Assembly (NCBI GenBank): GCA_024398055.1
Contig: CP073749.1
Coordinates: 2,294,594-2,358,593 of the forward strand
Length of the DNA: 64,000 bases
From: a bacterium SCSIO 12741
GTDB taxonomy: Bacteria; Bacteroidota; Bacteroidia; Flavobacteriales_G; Salibacteraceae
Direction of reading: 5' to 3'
Under the pieces are notes generated by a model, which was not told where the DNA came from, made no database searches, and saw only the letters and a program-made list of their open reading frames with translations. This document shows positions 8,369-16,764 of the stretch, in pieces. Each line of letters begins with the position of its first letter. Positions within the stretch are counted from its first letter, which is position 1. The position numbers and the translations under genes were made by a program.

Positions 8369-10117
8369 TTATTCCAGGTTTTGCCCTTTGGTCGCCTCGC
8401 TTACATTGATAACATGATCACCAAGCTTTTCAGCGGTTGAAATTAGATCCACAAAAATGAGTCCCGCCCGAATGTTGTAGTCACCCTTCTCAATGCTCTT
8501 CAGGTGTGACTTCCGGTATTTGTTTCTCATTTGATCCAGTTCCTTCTCAATCTTAACAGCCTCTTCCAAATCAGCTTCTTCGTAGGGGCCATCCAGGTTT
8601 TTGTTCATGCACTCCAGGGCCTCATCCACCTTGTCGAACATGGCGTTGATGCTGTCTCGCTGCTTAGGCGTGAACCATACCTTGCTCTCCATCTTACGCT
8701 CCATGGTTTTAGACATTTGGTAAATAATGTCTCCCTGACGTTCGATATCGTTGATAATGCTGAGCATGGATTGAATCCGAGCTGAGGTTTGTTCGGTCAA
8801 TTCATTTTTGGCAACCTGAATCAGGTAATCAGATACTTCCAATTCAATGTTGTCAGTGATCTGCTCGTATTTCTCAATGCGCTGTAGGTTGTGCTTAATG
8901 GACTTTGGATCTTTCTCGGTTACAATGGCGCTTAAGAATCCCATCATCTTACGAACCAATCGGCCATAGTTGGAGATCTCCTTTTGGGCTTCCATTAAAG
9001 AAAGCTCAACCGATGAAGTCATACCCCCACTAATGTATTCAAGCGAGTATTTTTCGTCATCTGTGTCCTTAGGCTTAACCATTCTCACGGCGATGTCAAC
9101 CAATTTTTGGGCAAAACCAATCAGCAAGAGAACGTTCACCAAATTAAACAGAGTGTGGAAGGTCGATAATCCGAAAGTAACGGAGTCTTTTCTTGCTTTA
9201 AGCTGTTCAGGTGTGAAGGCAGCTAACTCTTCTGAAGAATAGTTGGTAAGAGGGCTATTCAAGTCAAACAAGGTCATCGTAACATAGTTCACCGCTTCCA
9301 GGAAGAAGGGGAACAAAACGAGGATCCAAACGACACCAATGATGTTGAACATCGAGTGAATCCGAGCCGCTCGCTTAGCATGAACATTTCCAACCAAGGA
9401 AGCGATCCAGGCGGTGATCGTCGTACCAATATTCTCACCGAGTACCAATGCCGCAGCAATCTCAAAATTGATCCACCCTTCAGCCAAAAGAATCAAAGTA
9501 ATCGTCATCGAGGCACTCGAGGATTGAACAATAATGGTAATCAGGGTTCCAATCAGAATAAAGAACAAGTAAGAACCATAACCCCAGTTAGTAAACCCTT
9601 GCAAGAACTCAAGCATACCGGCATTGCTTTCCACGTCGGGAACCGAACTTTTGAGCAAATCGAGTCCATAAAACAGGAGGGCAAATCCGATAAAAAACTC
9701 AGCCCAAAAACGCCAATTGCCCTTTTGAATAAACAACATGGGCAAGCCGATGGCGATGATAGGTAGGGTAATGTCTACAATGTCAAACTTAAATCCGAAG
9801 TAGGTTACCAGCCACGCTGTAACGGTGGTTCCCACATTTGCTCCCATGATGATACCTGCCGATTGAATGAGGGACAGTAGCCCGGCATTCACAAAGCTTA
9901 CCGTCATTACAGTGGTAGCCGAAGAAGATTGAACCAAAGTAGTGATGAGTAACCCGGAGAATACCCCTAAGTAGCGGTTTTTGGTCATCGATCCCAAAAT
10001 GCTTTTCAATCGATTACCTGCTGCTTTTTGGATACCCTCGCTCATGACCTTCATTCCGTAGATAAAGAGGCCTAGGGAACCGATCAAATTGAGCAGGTTT
10101 AAAAAACCATATTCCAT
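8369..10117 (-). CDS. Na/Pi cotransporter family protein (NptA/PNaS type) with PhoU-like tail
   Basis: 582 residues. The N-terminal two thirds carry two inverted Na_Pi_cotrans repeats with the hallmark QSSS motifs (TLVQSSSATTV and IIVQSSSASMTI) in re-entrant segments among about nine hydrophobic helices. The C-terminal roughly 200 residues are helical and charged and resemble PhoU. Characterised relatives couple sodium entry to inorganic phosphate uptake at the inner membrane. It is monocistronic, with a promoter element upstream and a shared terminator downstream. Length and domain order are normal for bacterial members. Confidence 0.9.
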   Translation of the reverse strand: MEYGFLNLLNLIGSLGLFIYGMKVMSEGIQKAAGNRLKSILGSMTKNRYLGVFSGLLITTLVQSSSATTVMTVSFVNAGLLSLIQSAGIIMGANVGTTVTAWLVTYFGFKFDIVDITLPIIAIGLPMLFIQKGNWRFWAEFFIGFALLFYGLDLLKSSVPDVESNAGMLEFLQGFTNWGYGSYLFFILIGTLITIIVQSSSASMTITLILLAEGWINFEIAAALVLGENIGTTITAWIASLVGNVHAKRAARIHSMFNIIGVVWILVLFPFFLEAVNYVTMTLFDLNSPLTNYSSEELAAFTPEQLKARKDSVTFGLSTFHTLFNLVNVLLLIGFAQKLVDIAVRMVKPKDTDDEKYSLEYISGGMTSSVELSLMEAQKEISNYGRLVRKMMGFLSAIVTEKDPKSIKHNLQRIEKYEQITDNIELEVSDYLIQVAKNELTEQTSARIQSMLSIINDIERQGDIIYQMSKTMERKMESKVWFTPKQRDSINAMFDKVDEALECMNKNLDGPYEEADLEEAVKIEKELDQMRNKYRKSHLKSIEKGDYNIRAGLIFVDLISTAEKLGDHVINVSEATKGQNLE

Positions 10118-10133
10118 GCGGTTAAATTTTGCG

Positions 10134-10141
10134 CAAAATTA
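10134..10141 (-). promoter_or_regulatory. -7 promoter element for the Na/Pi cotransporter gene
   Basis: Minus-strand TAATTTTG (TANNTTTG) ending 16 bases before the ATG. Confidence 0.55.
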
Positions 10142-10178
10142 TCAGAACACGCCCGGCATACAGGTATGCGGGTGTTAA

Positions 10179-11906
10179 TTATATGTTAGCTTTTGGAGCC
10201 GTTTGAAGGGTCTTTTTAGAATCGGCAGGAGTGGGTTTCGCTACCCAGGAATTGTCGTAGTCTTTGAACGCTTCAGAACTCAAAATGCGCTTCAAAGATA
10301 TTTTTCCATCCATATAATCGGCTAGTAATCGGAAGGCTTTGGGATTTTTTTTGCGAAGCACCAATAAAGACGCGTTGGCAGCAGATTTAACGGCAATGGG
10401 TACGCCACCTCCCAGTTCGGCCCAATGTCCGCCCAATACGAGGCCTTCCACGGGAGTTTGGTAGTGGGCAATTTTGGCTTGCATGTTTTCCCGGCCAGTT
10501 CGAGCTCCCATCATGGTTCCATCTCGATTTCCGGTATAGCGCCAATGGGTAACGGGGGTGGCAACGTCGATGTAGGTGATGTGCTCTCGTAATCCTGGTG
10601 CCAACGTTGATTCTACGCGATCGATAATGGTATCGGCGTAGTCGGATTTGAATTTTTTGTAGGCTTCTCCACGAACGATATTGCCCTCTTCATCCTTTTC
10701 CGTGTGCCAGAAGTTGTCCTGGTGCATAAAGGCTGGTACATAAAGCGTGAGGGTGCCCATGCCTTCAGGGGCCAAAGATTTGTCTCGAAAGGTGGGGGCC
10801 AGAATACTGATTCCACTCGTTTCAGGACTACCGTTGCTTTGTTCTTCCCGGGAAATGTCGTCGCGGGAAAGAAAGATCAGTTCTTCGTTGAAACCTAATT
10901 CCTCGGCCGTACAATCCAGCGCCAACGATATGGTTACCGAGGAGCTATAAAGCTTGGCATCTTTGAGTTTTTTCTTTTTGAGTTCGGGGACAGAATGCGT
11001 CGGCAGCATCTTTTCGTACAAGGTTTCCACATCACAGCAGGCAATTACGTAATCGCTTCTGATTTCCAATGGTTTTTTCTTGTGAACCACCCGGAGACCT
11101 TTACAACGGTCGTCTTCAAGAATGATATCCTGCACCTTGGCTCGGGTGAGCACCGTTCCGTCAAAGTGTTCAATAATGTGATGTAGCCATTCTGGAATCA
11201 CCTGGCTTCCACCCTTAGGTGGGCTCTGGAAATCGCCAATGTACGCCCAAGCTATGGGGACCAAAACCGATAGTAAATCAGGCTCAGAACAAAAGATGGC
11301 ATGTAATTCTGGTTCCTTGAAGAAGCGATTAAGTCCTTTTTTTAAACCTGCTTCACCCGTGTATCCAATGTACCGAAGGAAGGGAGTGGCAAATTTTAGT
11401 AGTTGCAATTTGTGGCGCCCCTTTTCCAAAACAGTCATCGTTTCCTCGGAACGGAACATGTTGGAGTAATTGTCAAACGAGTGAGCAATCTTTCGGGCGG
11501 CTTTAAAAAACTTCTCGATCCCCTTTTTCTCGTGCGGGTATTTTTGGATCCATTCTTTCTTAAGATCATCCGGATGATTCGTGAGCAGGTAGTCAAAGGA
11601 CTCACCCTTGAATCGACGAATGCGTTTTTGGGGAACGGTTTGTGGGTAGTCACTTCCTAAGAATTCGAACATTTTGGTGACCATGCCCTCAGGACCGGTT
11701 TGATTTAACCAGTGGATGGCTGTGTCAAAACGAAAGTCTTTGCGCCGAAAACCAGCCAGGTAACCCCCGATTCGCGATTCCATCTCAAGCACACAAACCG
11801 AATAGCCAGCCTTGCTCAAAATAGCAGCAGACATTAATCCACTGACGCCGGATCCAATAATGGCCACGTCAAATTGCTGGTTACCGTTTTCTCCGTCCTG
11901 GTTCAT
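10179..11906 (-). CDS. FAD-dependent oxidoreductase of the phytoene desaturase / CrtISO / retinol saturase family
   Basis: 575 residues. A Rossmann FAD-binding motif is at the N-terminus (VAIIGSGVSGLMSAA, Gly18-x-Gly20-x-x-Gly23), followed by the acidic end of beta-2 and RIGGYLAGFRRKDFRFDTAIHW, as in carotenoid isomerases and retinol saturases. The C-terminal flavin-contact block is GLVLGGHWAELGGGVPIAVKSAA. Family members desaturate, saturate or isomerise polyenes or related lipids; the true substrate is open, and no carotenoid genes are adjacent. It is flanked by unrelated genes, and a perfect 9-bp inverted repeat lies just before its start. Confidence 0.78.
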   Translation of the reverse strand: MNQDGENGNQQFDVAIIGSGVSGLMSAAILSKAGYSVCVLEMESRIGGYLAGFRRKDFRFDTAIHWLNQTGPEGMVTKMFEFLGSDYPQTVPQKRIRRFKGESFDYLLTNHPDDLKKEWIQKYPHEKKGIEKFFKAARKIAHSFDNYSNMFRSEETMTVLEKGRHKLQLLKFATPFLRYIGYTGEAGLKKGLNRFFKEPELHAIFCSEPDLLSVLVPIAWAYIGDFQSPPKGGSQVIPEWLHHIIEHFDGTVLTRAKVQDIILEDDRCKGLRVVHKKKPLEIRSDYVIACCDVETLYEKMLPTHSVPELKKKKLKDAKLYSSSVTISLALDCTAEELGFNEELIFLSRDDISREEQSNGSPETSGISILAPTFRDKSLAPEGMGTLTLYVPAFMHQDNFWHTEKDEEGNIVRGEAYKKFKSDYADTIIDRVESTLAPGLREHITYIDVATPVTHWRYTGNRDGTMMGARTGRENMQAKIAHYQTPVEGLVLGGHWAELGGGVPIAVKSAANASLLVLRKKNPKAFRLLADYMDGKISLKRILSSEAFKDYDNSWVAKPTPADSKKTLQTAPKANI

Positions 11907-11914
11907 ATCATAGT

Positions 11915-11935
11915 TTGTCTTCAGAATGAAGACAA
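11915..11935. repeat. 9-bp perfect inverted repeat upstream of the CrtISO-like gene
   Basis: TTGTCTTCA (11915-11923) and TGAAGACAA (11927-11935) are separated by GAA and sit 8 bases before the start codon of the minus-strand oxidoreductase gene. It could be a repressor operator or an mRNA hairpin blocking the ribosome. No T-run follows, so a terminator is unlikely. Confidence 0.5.
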
Positions 11936-12020
11936 CTGTCGTTTAACCTTCCCCTATTGAAAGATAAGTGCAATATCCAAAAATTAGGTTAGCAAGCAAA
12001 GAATAGTGCCTATATTTTGA

Positions 12021-13241
12021 TTATTCGACGACCTCTGCTACAACAAAGGTGCTTCCTCCGATGTAAATCAGATCCTCAGACTGGGCGGCTTCCTGGGCTG
12101 CCTTCCAGGCATTTTTGACCGAACCCCAGCTATTTCCATTTAGGCCTAATTGATGGGCCTTTTCTACCAGGATTTTTTCGTTCAAAGCTCTCGGAATAGA
12201 AGGTTGACAGAAGTAGTACTGAGCATCTTTTGGAAAAAGTCCGAGGGCGTCTTCTACATTCTTGTCATCAACCATTCCGATGACAAAATGTTTGGTCTTA
12301 ACATCCAATCGGCTTACCTGATCCATTACCGGAATCAGTCCATGCGTGTTATGGGCAGTGTCGCAGATCGTTAGCGGGGCTTCGGAAAGCTTCTGCCATC
12401 GCCCCATCAACCCGGTATTTTGGGATACCCTTCTCAAGCCTTGCTCAATACCGTCTTTAGAAACTGGAAAGCCGGTCTGGCCTAATAGGGAGATAGCTGC
12501 TAAAGCCGTTTTTTGATTTTCTTGCTGGTAGCTCCCCAATAAATCGGAGGGATAAGTCGGTAGGTCTCTCTCACTGGAATCGATGCAGGCACTGTTCAAT
12601 TCTTCTGCTCGGGAGCGGATGACCTTTTGGGCCTGCTCGTTCATTTTTCCCAATACAACGGGTATTTCGGCCTTTATGATCCCTGCTTTTTCTGCCGCAA
12701 TTTTTTCAATGGTATCACCCAAAAACCGGGTATGATCCAGTCCAATATTGGTGATAATGGAAACCAATGGAGTAATAACATTCGTGGAGTCCAGGCGTCC
12801 GCCCATACCGGTTTCTATGACGGCAATATCCACCTTTTCATCTTTAAAGTAGGAGAATGCAAGACCTACCGTCCATTCGAAAAAGGAGAGTTGAAGCGCT
12901 TCAAAAGATTTCCGATTCAGCTCAACAAAATGCACCACTTTATCTTGGGGGATCATCTCCCCATTGATCTTGATCCGTTCTCTAAAGTCCTTTAAGTGCG
13001 GGGAGGTGTATAATCCCACCCGGTATCCTTCTTCCTGAAGCATCGAAGCCAGCATGTGGGCCGTACTTCCCTTACCATTGGTTCCAGCCAAATGAATACT
13101 TGGAAAGTCGCGGTAGGGATGATTTAAAACCTCCATTAGGTCTTCAGTGGTCTTAAGATCTGCTTTGTAGGCCGCTTTTCCCACCCGTTGATACATGGGT
13201 AATTGTTGAAACAGGTATTCCAGCGTTTGCTCGTAGGTCAT
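12021..13241 (-). CDS. folC: Bifunctional folylpolyglutamate synthase / dihydrofolate synthase
   Basis: 406 residues from the ATG at 13241, chosen because MTYEQTLEYLFQQLPMYQR matches the family N-terminus; an in-frame ATG at 13274 would add 11 residues. The ATP-binding loop is GTNGKGSTAHM, followed by LYTSPHLKDFRERIKING, and VAVIETGMGGRLDSTNV marks the Mur-ligase-like core. The enzyme adds glutamate to dihydropteroate and to reduced folates in an ATP-dependent reaction. It is the last gene of the exbB-exbD-tonB-folC run. An association between TonB-system genes and folC is common in Flavobacteriales gene order, without a known functional link. Confidence 0.94.
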   Translation of the reverse strand: MTYEQTLEYLFQQLPMYQRVGKAAYKADLKTTEDLMEVLNHPYRDFPSIHLAGTNGKGSTAHMLASMLQEEGYRVGLYTSPHLKDFRERIKINGEMIPQDKVVHFVELNRKSFEALQLSFFEWTVGLAFSYFKDEKVDIAVIETGMGGRLDSTNVITPLVSIITNIGLDHTRFLGDTIEKIAAEKAGIIKAEIPVVLGKMNEQAQKVIRSRAEELNSACIDSSERDLPTYPSDLLGSYQQENQKTALAAISLLGQTGFPVSKDGIEQGLRRVSQNTGLMGRWQKLSEAPLTICDTAHNTHGLIPVMDQVSRLDVKTKHFVIGMVDDKNVEDALGLFPKDAQYYFCQPSIPRALNEKILVEKAHQLGLNGNSWGSVKNAWKAAQEAAQSEDLIYIGGSTFVVAEVVE

Positions 13242-13292
13242 GCTTTGCATTTGACGCAAAATAAAAGCATTCACAAAAAAGAGAAGGGTAAA

Positions 13293-14147
13293 TTATCGCT
13301 CGATGCTGAAATTATAAGTCACCGTTCCGATTTGGTATTCGGGGGCGCTATCATCCGCTTGCCAGCGGGTTTGTAAGGCGGCTTCTTTGGCTTTTCTTAC
13401 CAGGCAATCGGCCAGGTTGGTGGATCCTTTGGGGCGAACCTTCGCATCCACAGTGGTACCCGTACGATCAACTTTCACGGTCATTACAACGATTCCGTAT
13501 TCGTCGCATTCGTACTCGGGCTTTTCCTTGACCAGCGCCAGGCGGTTTCCTAAGGAGTAATTTCCGTTCCCTCCATCACCATCTTGATCGCCATCTCCAG
13601 GGGTTCCGTGGTAGTTAGGCCCATCGTCGCCATCAGGTTCGCCTGCATTACCAGGTACATGATCATCGGGGCCTTCAGAACCTTCACCTTGTTGGGTTTT
13701 CATGCGATTGAGTGCCTGCGATAGATTGTCACTGATTTGAGGTTTTGGTTCTTCAACCGGTTCGGTCACCTCTTCCGGTGGTTCAGTGGTTTCGGTAGGT
13801 TGAGTAGTCGTTTCTTCTTCCTGCTGAGGAGTGGTCAGAGTCTCAACCTGATCTTGAGTAATGACTGGCTCTTCAGCTACCTCTGTAGGAGTAGGCTCGG
13901 GAGCTGATGTAGCTTGTTCAGGTTCCATGGTTTCGGTTTCTACCGGTACCGGTTCTCCCGCATTTTGAGGATTTTCATCGCCACTTCCCATATCTGTGGT
14001 CCCGAAGTTTACCGGAATACCTACAGAAGGTAGGGGGATGGGATGAGTAAGTCCATAAATGGCAAACAAAATGAGCAGAATAAGGTGAATAATGATCGTA
14101 CCGATCAGTCCTCGTCTTCTACTTTTTATGTCTACCGGAATGTTCAT
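13293..14147 (-). CDS. TonB family energy transducer protein
   Basis: 284 residues. A short basic N-terminus (KSRRR) precedes one transmembrane helix (about 14-33). A long Pro/Glu/Thr-rich spacer (about 55-145) and a Gly/Asp-rich linker (about 160-195) would span the periplasm. The last 85 residues (from EYECDEYGIVVMTVKVD) form a TonB C-terminal-like domain. With ExbB and ExbD it would carry proton-motive energy to outer-membrane transporters. The start overlaps the exbD stop (TAATG), so translation is coupled. It could instead serve a TolA-like role. Confidence 0.85.
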   Translation of the reverse strand: MNIPVDIKSRRRGLIGTIIIHLILLILFAIYGLTHPIPLPSVGIPVNFGTTDMGSGDENPQNAGEPVPVETETMEPEQATSAPEPTPTEVAEEPVITQDQVETLTTPQQEEETTTQPTETTEPPEEVTEPVEEPKPQISDNLSQALNRMKTQQGEGSEGPDDHVPGNAGEPDGDDGPNYHGTPGDGDQDGDGGNGNYSLGNRLALVKEKPEYECDEYGIVVMTVKVDRTGTTVDAKVRPKGSTNLADCLVRKAKEAALQTRWQADDSAPEYQIGTVTYNFSIER

Positions 14148-14539
14148 TACTTGGCTCGGGTGGCTAATATAAATTCGTAGTGGTGACGGTTGGCAATGTC
14201 CATCACTTTTACCGCATATTCCAAAGTAGAGCGTTGATCTCCGCTAAGAATGATTCCCTTTTTCTCAGCCTGACCCATTTCGCTTACTATTTTACTTTCC
14301 AGATTTTCTGGAGAAACCAGCTGGTTGTTGACGTAAAACTTATTGTCCTCAGAGATAGCCACGGCAACGGTTTTCGGCGAGGTAGCCTTAGATGCACTCT
14401 TAGGCAACAAAACCTTCAAGGCATTAGGAGTAACCATGGTGGACACGATGATGAAAAAGATGAGCAGCAAGAATACGATATCGGTCATCGACGACATCGA
14501 GAAGGCTACACTGACTTTATTTCTGGAGCGAATGGCCAT
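14147..14539 (-). CDS. exbD: ExbD/TolR family biopolymer transport protein
   Basis: 130 residues with one N-terminal transmembrane helix (about 17-37, MTDIVFLLLIFFIIVST), including the conserved Asp that takes part in proton flow, followed by a periplasmic domain. Full length for ExbD/TolR. It forms the inner-membrane stator with ExbB encoded 26 bases upstream and acts on the TonB protein encoded immediately downstream. ExbD and TolR cannot be told apart firmly by sequence alone; the TonB neighbour favours ExbD. Confidence 0.88.
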   Translation of the reverse strand: MAIRSRNKVSVAFSMSSMTDIVFLLLIFFIIVSTMVTPNALKVLLPKSASKATSPKTVAVAISEDNKFYVNNQLVSPENLESKIVSEMGQAEKKGIILSGDQRSTLEYAVKVMDIANRHHYEFILATRAK

Positions 14540-14565
14540 AGTTTGTTAACTCGTTATAATCCGTT

Positions 14566-15276
14566 TTATTTCACTGGGTCTTGCAACATGTCGATGAACT
14601 CGATGGAGGTAGCCTCCATTTTGTGAACCACTTTGTCCACCTTGGCAACGAGCAGGTTATACCCAACGTAAGCAATAATTCCGATCACCAATCCAGCGGC
14701 TGTAGTTACCATGGCCTGCATGATACCTCCGGCCAAATTTGAAATTTCCACAGCGTTTCCAGCTGCATACATTTCATGGAATGTGTTGATCATTCCAATA
14801 ACTGTACCCAAAAATCCAATCATGGGTGCAGCACCAGCAATGGTAGCCAGAGTTGAAAGTGATTTTTCGAGGTTGTAGACCTCCAGTTTTCCAGCATTTT
14901 CGATGGATGCACTGATCTCATTCAAGGGCTTTCCGATGCGGTTAACACCTTTGAACAACATACGGGAAAAGGGAGTTTGATTCTTTTTACAGAGATCCCG
15001 GGCTGCATCCATTTTTCCATCGTAGATGAAATCTTTCATTTGATTCATGAAAGTAGGATTGAGTTTCTGGGATTTTTGAATGGCTAAAAACCGTTCGATG
15101 AAGATATAAACCGCCACTACGGACAAAATGCCGAGAGGTCCCATTATGTACCAGCCCCCATTGGCAATTAATTCCAAAATTGAAATTGTTCCTTCAGTTG
15201 GAGCCTCTGTGGCAAGTGAATCGGATGCTGCGGCATCAGCACCCATGGATACCTGCTGCAATAAGGTGTATATCAT
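14566..15276 (-). CDS. exbB: ExbB/TolQ/MotA family proton channel protein
   Basis: 236 residues with three transmembrane helices: one near residues 35-65 (GGWYIMGPLGILSVVAVY) and two in the C-terminal MotA/TolQ/ExbB domain (IAGAAPMIGFLGTVIGMI and TTAAGLVIGIIAYVGYNLL). It builds the proton-conducting channel with ExbD and drives TonB. It is the first gene of the exbB-exbD-tonB-folC run. Upstream, minus-strand CATCTTTG is a 7 of 8 match to the -7 consensus. Confidence 0.9.
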   Translation of the reverse strand: MIYTLLQQVSMGADAAASDSLATEAPTEGTISILELIANGGWYIMGPLGILSVVAVYIFIERFLAIQKSQKLNPTFMNQMKDFIYDGKMDAARDLCKKNQTPFSRMLFKGVNRIGKPLNEISASIENAGKLEVYNLEKSLSTLATIAGAAPMIGFLGTVIGMINTFHEMYAAGNAVEISNLAGGIMQAMVTTAAGLVIGIIAYVGYNLLVAKVDKVVHKMEATSIEFIDMLQDPVK

Positions 15277-15348
15277 GATTTGTCTTTGTTTTAAAGCTCA
15301 ATGCGATAAACAAAGATGTTCGGAATGAACCCCCACCCATAAGGGGCG

Positions 15349-15363
15349 GAGTATTTAATACTC
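15349..15363. repeat. 15-base perfect palindrome between nhaD and exbB
   Basis: GAGTATTTAATACTC, next to a weaker CCCC/GGGG hairpin at about 15331-15346, in the 127-base gap between the nhaD stop and the exbB start. It could be an operator or part of a weak terminator for nhaD; no T-run supports the latter. Confidence 0.35.
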
Positions 15364-15403
15364 ACAAGGTTCTGTTGATAGTGCTCTAAGGCACTTCAGG
15401 CAT

Positions 15404-16744
15404 TTAGTTAATCAAGAGGTAGGTTGCAGCTCCACACAGGTAACCAACTAGGGCAAGTAGGGAGATTTTCTTGATGTACCACAGGAAGTCAATTTTCAAA
15501 ATCCCCATAATAGCTACACCAGCTGCAGACCCGATAATCAAACAGCTTCCTCCGGTACCGGCACAGTAGGCCAAAAATTCCCAGAAGGCACCATCTTGAG
15601 CAAAGTCACCTGTAGCCGCAATCGGATACATACCGCTTGCCGCGGCTACCAATGGCACGTTGTCCACGATGGAAGAAAGAACTCCAATCACGATGTTGAT
15701 CACGTAGATATTCCCCACTGTTTCATCCAACCAAACGGCCAGCTGTCCCAATTGTCCGGCAGACTGAAGACTCGCTACAGCCAATAGAATACCAAGGAAG
15801 AACAATACACTGGGGGTATCAATTTTGGTCAAAACACCTTCAACGGTAGTTTCGTTCAAGCTATACTTAGGTTTGTTTCTGTTGAGTACTGCGGTAACCA
15901 TCCAAAGGAAACCAAGACCCATCAAAATTCCCATGAATGGAGGAAGGTGCGTCAAGGTTTTAAAAAGGGGAACAAACAACAATGCACCTACTCCTAAACT
16001 GAATACCAGGTTTCTCTCCCAATCCTCAATCTTCACGTGTAGATGTTCTTCTTTATTCTCCGGTTCCATGGGCCTCATCACATCTCCTTTCAAACGGAAG
16101 GTAAGGATGATTAATGGAACCAGCATACAAACCAAACTCGGTGTAAACACACCAACAATAATGTTCATAGCCGTTACCTGACCACCGATCCAAAGCATGA
16201 TGGTGGTTACGTCACCGATAGGAGACCAGGCACCACCGGCATTGGCCGAGATAATGATCATACCCGCAAACAGCCACATCACCCTTCGGTTACGTATTAG
16301 CTTTTTGAGCAGGGCAGCCATCACAATGGCCGTGGTAAGGTTATCCAGTACAGCGGAGAAAAAGAAAGCAACAATACACAAGGTCCACATCAGGGTGACC
16401 TTCTTCGTTGTTTTAATCCGTTTGGTAACTACGGCAAAACCTTCATAAGCATCGATCAATTCCACTACCGTCATTGCTCCTAAGAGGAAGAAGAGGATGG
16501 AAGCGATCTCACTCAAATGGTAGAGTAGCCCTGCCTTATGGTGGTGATCATGAACAATGTAATGATAGAAGTCTCCATCAGGAACGTTGGCCGGATCCAC
16601 GATGGTAGGACCACTTACGATGTAGATGGTCCAACAAAGTACACCGGTCACCATTGCCGTGGCCGCTTTATCTATTTTCAATGGGTGTTCCATGGCTATA
16701 GCGAGATAGCCCAACACAAAGATGACGACCATTAATATTTCCAT
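15404..16744 (-). CDS. nhaD: Sodium:proton antiporter NhaD
   Basis: 446 residues, nearly all hydrophobic helices, with ion-transporter superfamily features such as SAVLDNLTTAIVMAALL, NAGGAWSPIGDVTT and the mirrored SSIVDNVPLVAAASGMYP, the two half-helix motifs typical of NhaD. It exports sodium in exchange for protons at the inner membrane and fits a marine or saline habitat. It lies 20 bases after gdhA on the same strand and is probably co-transcribed with it. The length is normal for the family. Confidence 0.92.
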   Translation of the reverse strand: MEILMVVIFVLGYLAIAMEHPLKIDKAATAMVTGVLCWTIYIVSGPTIVDPANVPDGDFYHYIVHDHHHKAGLLYHLSEIASILFFLLGAMTVVELIDAYEGFAVVTKRIKTTKKVTLMWTLCIVAFFFSAVLDNLTTAIVMAALLKKLIRNRRVMWLFAGMIIISANAGGAWSPIGDVTTIMLWIGGQVTAMNIIVGVFTPSLVCMLVPLIILTFRLKGDVMRPMEPENKEEHLHVKIEDWERNLVFSLGVGALLFVPLFKTLTHLPPFMGILMGLGFLWMVTAVLNRNKPKYSLNETTVEGVLTKIDTPSVLFFLGILLAVASLQSAGQLGQLAVWLDETVGNIYVINIVIGVLSSIVDNVPLVAAASGMYPIAATGDFAQDGAFWEFLAYCAGTGGSCLIIGSAAGVAIMGILKIDFLWYIKKISLLALVGYLCGAATYLLIN

Positions 16745-16764
16745 AAGGAGCTTGTTCTATTCTT

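Noticed and set aside
15331-15363. Terminator of nhaD
   Set aside because: The palindrome and CCCC/GGGG hairpin lack a T-run, so only a low-confidence repeat is listed.
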